Shown here: positions 6,167-9,315 of the stretch, one piece after another
How the letters are laid out: every line of letters begins with the position of its first letter
How positions within the stretch are numbered: the stretch's first letter is position 1
DNA from: Pseudomonas sp. PGPPP3
GTDB lineage: Bacteria; Pseudomonadota; Gammaproteobacteria; Pseudomonadales; Pseudomonadaceae
NCBI GenBank assembly: GCA_002256055.1
Contig: NKIE01000080.1
Location: 1-9,315 of the forward strand
DNA: 9,315 nt
Direction: 5' to 3'
Program-made: the position numbers and the translations under genes
Notes under the pieces: generated by a model
Seen by the model: the letters and a program-made list of their open reading frames with translations, nothing else
Database searches by the model: none
What the model was told of the DNA's origin: nothing

Positions 6167-6200
6167 TGGCCACATTTATCCCCTACTGGCCACTCCTATC
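6167..6200. promoter_or_regulatory. Direct repeat upstream of aphA, possible operator
   Basis: TGGCCACATTTATC (6167-6180) recurs as TGGCCACTCCTATC (6187-6200), a 20-bp period with 11 of 14 bases identical. The pair lies 64 bases before the aphA start. Two near-identical half-sites about two helical turns apart suggest a dimeric regulator, but no convincing -10/-35 pair is visible and the regulator is unknown. Confidence 0.4.
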
Positions 6201-6263
6201 GTTCCCCACTCGCTGCCGACCAGCCAACAATGCCGGCAGTCCCCACGGTGCGAGAACAACAAG

Positions 6264-7292
6264 ATGCTCACCTTTTACAGCGACGACCACCGCCTGCACC
6301 ACGCCCAGGGCGAAATGGTTGGCGGTGAATTCCAACCCTGTTTCGAGATGCCGGCACGCGCCGACCACGTACTGGCCCGCGTGCAACAGCAACAGCTCGG
6401 TGAAGTGCGCGCACCACTGGATTTCGGCATGGCGCCGATTGCGCGCATCCACACGGGTGATTATCTGCACTTTCTGCAAAACGCCTGGGCCGGCTGGGCC
6501 GCTCAGGGCAACACGGCCGACTTTCTCCCTGGCGTATTCCCGGCCCGGCATCTGCGCGCCAAACGCCCGGATGACCTTTACGGTCAGTACGGTTTCCATA
6601 GCTTCGACTGCTTCGCGCCAATCACCGCCGGCACTTGGCAGGCGGTGTATACCTCGGCCCAGGTCGCCCTCAGCGCCCAACAGCAGCTTGCACAGGGTAT
6701 GCACACGGCCTTTGCCCTCTGCCGCCCGCCGGGCCACCACGCCAGCGCCGACGTGATGGGCGGCTACTGCTACCTGAACAACGCAGCGATCACCGCCCAG
6801 GCCTTTCTCGACCAGGGCGCCAAGCGCGTGGCCATCCTCGACGTCGATTACCACCACGGCAACGGCACCCAGTCGATCTTCTATGGCCGCGACGATGTGC
6901 TGGTGGCCAATATCCACGGCAGCCCGAGCTTCGAGTACCCGCACTTTCTCGGTTATGCCGACGAAACCGGCGAAGGTGTCGGCACCGGTTTCAACCTCAA
7001 CTTGCCACTGCTCGCCGGCAGTGCCTGGGACGCCTGGGGCGCGGCGCTGGAAACCGCCTGCCAGCGCATCGCTGCTTACGGGGCCGAGGTGATCGTGGTA
7101 TCGCTCGGCGTCGACACCTACATGAACGACCCGATCTCGCAGTTCAAGCTCGACAGCCCGGACTACCTGCGCATGGGCCAACGCATCGCCGCCCTCGGCA
7201 AACCGACCTTGTTCGTCATGGAAGGTGGTTACGCGGTGGCAGAAATCGGCATCAACGCCGTCAACGTACTCGAAGGCTTCCAGGGCGCCTGA
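6264..7292 (+). CDS. aphA: Acetylpolyamine amidohydrolase (class II histone-deacetylase-like)
   Basis: This encodes a 342-residue zinc enzyme that removes the acetyl group from acetylated polyamines such as acetylputrescine or acetylcadaverine, allowing their use as carbon and nitrogen sources. All active-site elements are present: RPPGHH with His158/His159, ILDVDYHHGNG with zinc ligands Asp195 and His197, GVDT with Asp284 as the third zinc ligand, and GGY with Tyr323. These numbers coincide with those I recall for the Mycoplana acetylpolyamine amidohydrolase, suggesting a near gap-free match. The long loop at ~85-120, typical of this subfamily, is also present. The protein closely resembles P. 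aeruginosa AphA/AphB from memory. The ribosome site is weak (GAG at 6252). A periplasmic polyamine-type binding protein follows 29 bases downstream, as next to aphA (PA1409-PA1410) in P. aeruginosa. Confidence 0.92.
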   Translation: MLTFYSDDHRLHHAQGEMVGGEFQPCFEMPARADHVLARVQQQQLGEVRAPLDFGMAPIARIHTGDYLHFLQNAWAGWAAQGNTADFLPGVFPARHLRAKRPDDLYGQYGFHSFDCFAPITAGTWQAVYTSAQVALSAQQQLAQGMHTAFALCRPPGHHASADVMGGYCYLNNAAITAQAFLDQGAKRVAILDVDYHHGNGTQSIFYGRDDVLVANIHGSPSFEYPHFLGYADETGEGVGTGFNLNLPLLAGSAWDAWGAALETACQRIAAYGAEVIVVSLGVDTYMNDPISQFKLDSPDYLRMGQRIAALGKPTLFVMEGGYAVAEIGINAVNVLEGFQGA

Positions 7293-7321
7293 GCGCGCCC
7301 CTAGATCATCAGGAGAACAAC

Positions 7322-8422
7322 ATGAACAAACTCCAGCACATCCTCGGCGCCGCCCTCTGCGGCAGCGCCCTGCTCGGTTCCATGGCTCAGGCCGCAGAGC
7401 GCGAGCTAAAGGTCTACAACTGGGCCGATTACATCCTGCCGTCAGTGCCGAAAACCTTTGCCGAAAAAACCGGGATCAAACTGACCTGGGACATCTTCGA
7501 CACCAACGAGTCCCTGGAGGCCAAGCTGCTCACCGGCAACTCCGGCTACGACCTGGTGGTGCCGACCAACACCTTCCTCGAAAACGAGATCAAGGCCGGC
7601 GTGTTCCAGCCTCTGGACAAGAGCAAGCTGCCCAACTGGCAGCACCTCAACCCGGAGCTGCTGCAATTGATGAGCGCCAACGACCCCGGCAACCAGTACG
7701 CCGTGCCCTACATGTACGGCACCGTGCTGATCGGCTTCAACCCGGCCAAGGTTAAGGCCGTGCTCGGTGAGAATGCCCCGGTCGACAGCTGGGACCTGAT
7801 CTTCAAGGAAGAGAACATCAGCAAGCTCCAGCAATGCGGCGTGGCCATGCTCGACTCACCCGGCGAGATTCTGCCGATCGCCCTGCACTACCTGGGCCTC
7901 GATCCGAACAGCCGCAACCCGCAGGACTATGAAAAAGCCGGTGCCTTGCTGCAGAAGATCAAACCACACGTCGCCTACTTCAACTCGGCCAAGTACATGA
8001 CCGATATCGCCAACGGCGACATCTGCGTGGCCATCGGCTACTCGGGCAGCTTCTTCCAGTTCGCCAACCGCGCCAAGGAAGCCGGCAACGGCGTGGTGGT
8101 CGACTGGCGCCTGCCGAAGCGAGGCGCACCGCTGTGGTTCGACTCCTTTGCCATCCCCAAGAGCGCCAAGAACGTCGCCGAGGCCCATGAGTTCCTCAAC
8201 AACCTGCTAGACCCCAAGGTGATCGCGCCGATCAGCGACTTCCTCGGCTACCCGAACCCGAACAAAGACGGCATGCCGCTGGTGCAGAGCGAGATTCGCG
8301 ACAACCCCAACCTGACGCCGACCGCCGAGGCGCAAAAGAACCTCTACGTGCTGCAACCGCTGCCGCAGAAGATCGAGCGCATCCGCACCCGCGTGTGGAG
8401 CAACGTCAAAACGGGTAACTAA
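7322..8422 (+). CDS. Periplasmic polyamine (PotF-like) substrate-binding protein
   Basis: This encodes a 366-residue exported protein with AGGAG six bases before the ATG. A signal peptide, MNKLQHILGAALCGSALLGSMAQA, should be cut after AQA (about residue 24). The mature part follows the PotF/PotD family: YNWADYILP (32-40), VVPTNTFLENEIKAGVFQPLDKS (79-101), PYMYGTVLIGFN (129-140), LDSPGEILPIALHYLG (177-192), GDICVAIGYSGSFFQFANRAKEAG (232-255), WFDSFAIP (272-279), and the C-terminal RIRTRVWSNVK. It should bind a polyamine and hand it to an ABC importer, but no transporter genes adjoin it here. By recalled alignment, the site has Trp34, Asp36 and Asp274 as expected, but PotF's Asp247 position is Ser243 and PotF's Trp244 is Tyr240. 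Its place in the aphA transcript suggests an acetylated polyamine ligand. Confidence 0.88.
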   Translation: MNKLQHILGAALCGSALLGSMAQAAERELKVYNWADYILPSVPKTFAEKTGIKLTWDIFDTNESLEAKLLTGNSGYDLVVPTNTFLENEIKAGVFQPLDKSKLPNWQHLNPELLQLMSANDPGNQYAVPYMYGTVLIGFNPAKVKAVLGENAPVDSWDLIFKEENISKLQQCGVAMLDSPGEILPIALHYLGLDPNSRNPQDYEKAGALLQKIKPHVAYFNSAKYMTDIANGDICVAIGYSGSFFQFANRAKEAGNGVVVDWRLPKRGAPLWFDSFAIPKSAKNVAEAHEFLNNLLDPKVIAPISDFLGYPNPNKDGMPLVQSEIRDNPNLTPTAEAQKNLYVLQPLPQKIERIRTRVWSNVKTGN

Positions 8423-8447
8423 GCCGAGCAACAAACTGCCCACCTAG

Positions 8448-8482
8448 GCCGGTTCAACGCTGCAACGCAGCGCTGAACCGGC
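8448..8482. terminator. Long hairpin after the binding protein, terminator-like
   Basis: The arms GCCGGTTCAACGCTG (8448-8462) and CAGCGCTGAACCGGC (8468-8482) pair over 9 bp, one A/C mismatch and 5 bp, around the five-base loop CAACG. Position after the last gene of the aphA unit suggests a terminator or mRNA stabiliser. No U-tract follows, so an intrinsic terminator is not certain. Confidence 0.55.
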
Positions 8483-8503
8483 ACACTTAAAGCCTTCAAG
8501 AAA

Positions 8504-8521
8504 CTGTCAACTCGCTGTCAT
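8504..8521 (+). promoter_or_regulatory. Pho box (PhoB operator)
   Basis: CTGTCAA (8504-8510), four bases, then CTGTCAT (8515-8521): 13 of 14 half-site bases match the PhoB direct repeat CTGTCAT, and the repeats are exactly 11 bp apart. A CATAGT element follows at the right distance (see next entry), so phosphate-starvation control of the autotransporter is likely. Confidence 0.75.
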
Positions 8522-8531
8522 ACCCACTCGC

Positions 8532-8537
8532 CATAGT
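8532..8537 (+). promoter_or_regulatory. -10 element of a PhoB-dependent promoter
   Basis: CATAGT, four of six bases matching TATAAT, starts ten bases after the Pho box, which takes the place of the -35 in PhoB-activated promoters. The start would be near 8544, about 23 bases before the ATG at 8567. Confidence 0.5.
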
Positions 8538-8566
8538 CGCCCGCTTTGAATGCCGACTGGTGCCGT

Positions 8567-8839
8567 ATGACTCTGCAAGACTCGCTGTTGCGTCCCCTGC
8601 CTCTGGTTCTCGCCCTGCAACTGGCACTCGCCTCAAACGCCTGGGCGGCCAGCTTTGCCGTACCTGCCAATGGCAGCGACAGCGGCGCGAAAACCCTCAC
8701 CAGCGGTGATACCGGCAGCATCGCCAGCGGCGCCAGCCTGACCGGTAACAGCAGCACGCCGAACATCAACGTCACCGGCACCAGCGGCACCGTGACCATC
8801 AACAACGACGGCAGCCTGAGCAACAGCAGCAGCGGCCGG
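8567..8839 (+). CDS. Autotransporter-like exported protein, N-terminal fragment cut at the sequence junction
   Basis: About 91 codons are native. From ATG 8567 a long signal peptide (MTLQDSLLRPLPLVLALQLA, then LASNAWA, likely cut after residue 27) leads to a Ser/Thr/Gly/Asn-rich segment, SGAKTLTSGDTGSIASGASLTG, then TVTINNDGSLSNSSSGR. That resembles the start of a beta-helical passenger domain in autotransporters, where such strands are followed by more repeats and a C-terminal beta-barrel. Neither is present: the frame stays open to TGA 9029-9031 but turns into low-complexity Gly/Arg-rich sequence at about 8837, which I read as foreign DNA. An earlier in-frame TTG at 8546 lacks any ribosome site. 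A Pho box lies 46 bases upstream. Passenger function is unknown. Confidence 0.6.
8825..8839. other. Probable chimeric junction between Pseudomonas and alphaproteobacterial DNA
   Basis: Left of here the plus strand encodes autotransporter sequence (SLSNSSSGR). Right of here the minus strand encodes an alphaproteobacterial-style signal peptide followed by Ala/Pro repeats. AGCAGCAGCGGCCGG fits both reading frames: Ser-Ser-Ser-Gly-Arg on plus, Pro-Ala-Ala-Ala on minus. The exact join is therefore ambiguous within ~15 bases of GC-rich microhomology. Confidence 0.65.
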
Positions 8840-8920
8840 AGCAGGGGCGGTCTGGGCGGCGGCGGGCATGGCGATGGCGGCGACAGCAAGACCAAGTGCG
8901 GCAAGCGGAGCAAACTTCAT
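8828..8920 (-). CDS. Small exported alphaproteobacterial-type protein, N-terminal fragment
   Basis: Starting at ATG 8920, the minus strand reads MKFAPLAALGLAVAAIAMPA, then AAQTAPAPAAAA. That is a classic signal peptide (Lys2, hydrophobic core, cut after AAAQ or MPAAA) running into an Ala/Pro linker, the style of small exported sphingomonad proteins. About 31 codons fit before the sequence merges with the reversed autotransporter gene; residues predicted beyond that are shadow. The true protein is cut and its function cannot be told. It is divergent from the ligase gene. GGGAA ~8 bases upstream is a weak ribosome site. Confidence 0.5.
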
Positions 8921-8981
8921 GGAGCAGGTTCCCTTTCGATAACGCGCTCGATTGGCGCGCCGGAATCGCCCTCTAGCCGAT

Positions 8982-8997
8982 TTGCATGGCCGTGCAA
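8982..8997. repeat. Imperfect palindrome in the divergent spacer
   Basis: TTGCATGGCCGTGCAA is a 16-bp palindrome with one mismatched pair (TTGCA outside, GGCC in the centre). It lies between the two divergent foreign genes (8921-9030), where it could be an operator. No clear -10/-35 pair is visible in this 110-base spacer. Confidence 0.3.
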
Positions 8998-9030
8998 TGA
9001 ATGGCGCAATGAACCGTTGGGCAACGACTG

Positions 9031-9315
9031 ATGGAGGAATTCGCCGCCCTTCTCGATGCGCTGGTCTATACCACCAGCCGCAACCGCAAGCTGGCGCTGA
9101 TCGCCGCTTACCTACGCGAGGCGCCCGACCCGGACCGCGGATGGGCGCTCGCCGCGTTGACCGACGGGCTGGATTTCCCCGCGGTGAAGTCCAACACCGT
9201 CCGCAGCCTGATGATGGAGCGGGTCGATCCGGTGCTGTGGGCGCTCTCCCGCGATTTCGTCGGCGACACGGCCGAGACCGCGAGCCTGCTGTGGCCCGAG
9301 CCCGAAGGCGCCGCC
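9031..9315 (+). CDS. ATP-dependent DNA ligase, cisplatin-damage-response type, N-terminal fragment
   Basis: The frame is open from ATG 9031 to the window end, giving 95 residues. The sequence (MEEFAALLDALVYTTSRNRK, then LALIAAYLREAPDPDRGWALAALTDGLDF) and VERVDPVLWALS-like segment ERVDPVLWALSRDFVGDTAETASLLWP match the N-terminal helical domain of the alphaproteobacterial ATP-dependent ligase associated with DNA repair (annotated as a cisplatin-damage-response ligase), as I recall it. The nucleotidyltransferase core with its KxDG lysine lies beyond the window, so the activity is inferred. The usual partners, a ligase-associated exonuclease and DEXH helicase, are not visible here. No good ribosome site precedes the ATG. 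The gene is foreign to the Pseudomonas part of the window. Confidence 0.75.
   Translation, partial: MEEFAALLDALVYTTSRNRKLALIAAYLREAPDPDRGWALAALTDGLDFPAVKSNTVRSLMMERVDPVLWALSRDFVGDTAETASLLWPEPEGAA

Noticed and set aside
5765..6175. Open frame of 136 codons on the minus strand through the repeat region
   Set aside because: It runs through the stacked hairpins, has an atypical Arg/Ser/Leu-rich composition and no ribosome site; such frames are by-products of the repeat.
6183..7181. 332-codon minus-strand frame opposite aphA
   Set aside because: It mirrors AphA codons on the opposite strand; its Val/Gly/Ala-rich composition is typical of antisense shadows in GC-rich DNA.
6635..7321. Long upstream extension of the binding protein frame into aphA
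   Set aside because: The AphA frame has intact catalytic motifs here, and the signal peptide plus AGGAG fix the binding-protein start at 7322.
8840..9031. Glycine/arginine-rich tail of the autotransporter frame
   Set aside because: It lies antisense to a signal-peptide gene and upstream of the ligase in foreign DNA, so it is read-through across the junction.

Overview
Most of the window (1 to about 8830) reads as a GC-rich Pseudomonas chromosome. The coding style, the Pseudomonas-type aspartase end, the pairing of an acetylpolyamine amidohydrolase with a PotF-like binding protein (as I remember for P. aeruginosa PA1409-PA1410), and the hairpin-rich intergenic repeats all point there. The last ~480 bases do not fit. 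They hold the start of a small exported protein (minus strand) and the start of an alphaproteobacterial-type ATP-dependent DNA ligase (plus strand), both in a sphingomonad-like style. The two parts meet inside a truncated autotransporter gene at about 8825-8839, so the window is probably a chimera (assembly, cloning, or less likely real recombination).

Layout: (1) 1-390, 3' end of aspA and a tandem-hairpin terminator. (2) 451-2289, a divergent pair of an AraC-type regulator and a LysE/RhtB-type exporter. The spacer holds two direct repeats 21 bp apart placed next to a possible exporter promoter, and short leader reading frames on both strands. (3) 2315-5820, a MocR/PdxR-type regulator divergent from a cluster of a PaiB-like FMN-binding protein and two GNAT acetyltransferases. 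The shared spacer holds a 140-bp MITE-like element, a good sigma70 promoter and a TGGCTCT direct repeat overlapping its -35. (4) 5821-6263, a non-coding stretch made largely of stacked inverted repeats, then a 20-bp-period direct repeat upstream of aphA. (5) 6264-8482, aphA, a polyamine-type periplasmic binding protein, and a long hairpin. (6) 8504-8839, a near-consensus Pho box and the first ~90 codons of an autotransporter. (7) about 8828-9315, the foreign segment.

Functionally, the LysE unit looks like amino-acid or small-metabolite export under its own AraC regulator. The MocR/PaiB/GNAT unit looks like a PLP-sensing regulator controlling a small detoxification or acetylation cluster. AphA with its neighbour looks like capture and deacetylation of acetylated polyamines. 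The autotransporter would be made under phosphate starvation. All assignments come from reading motifs; no database search was run.
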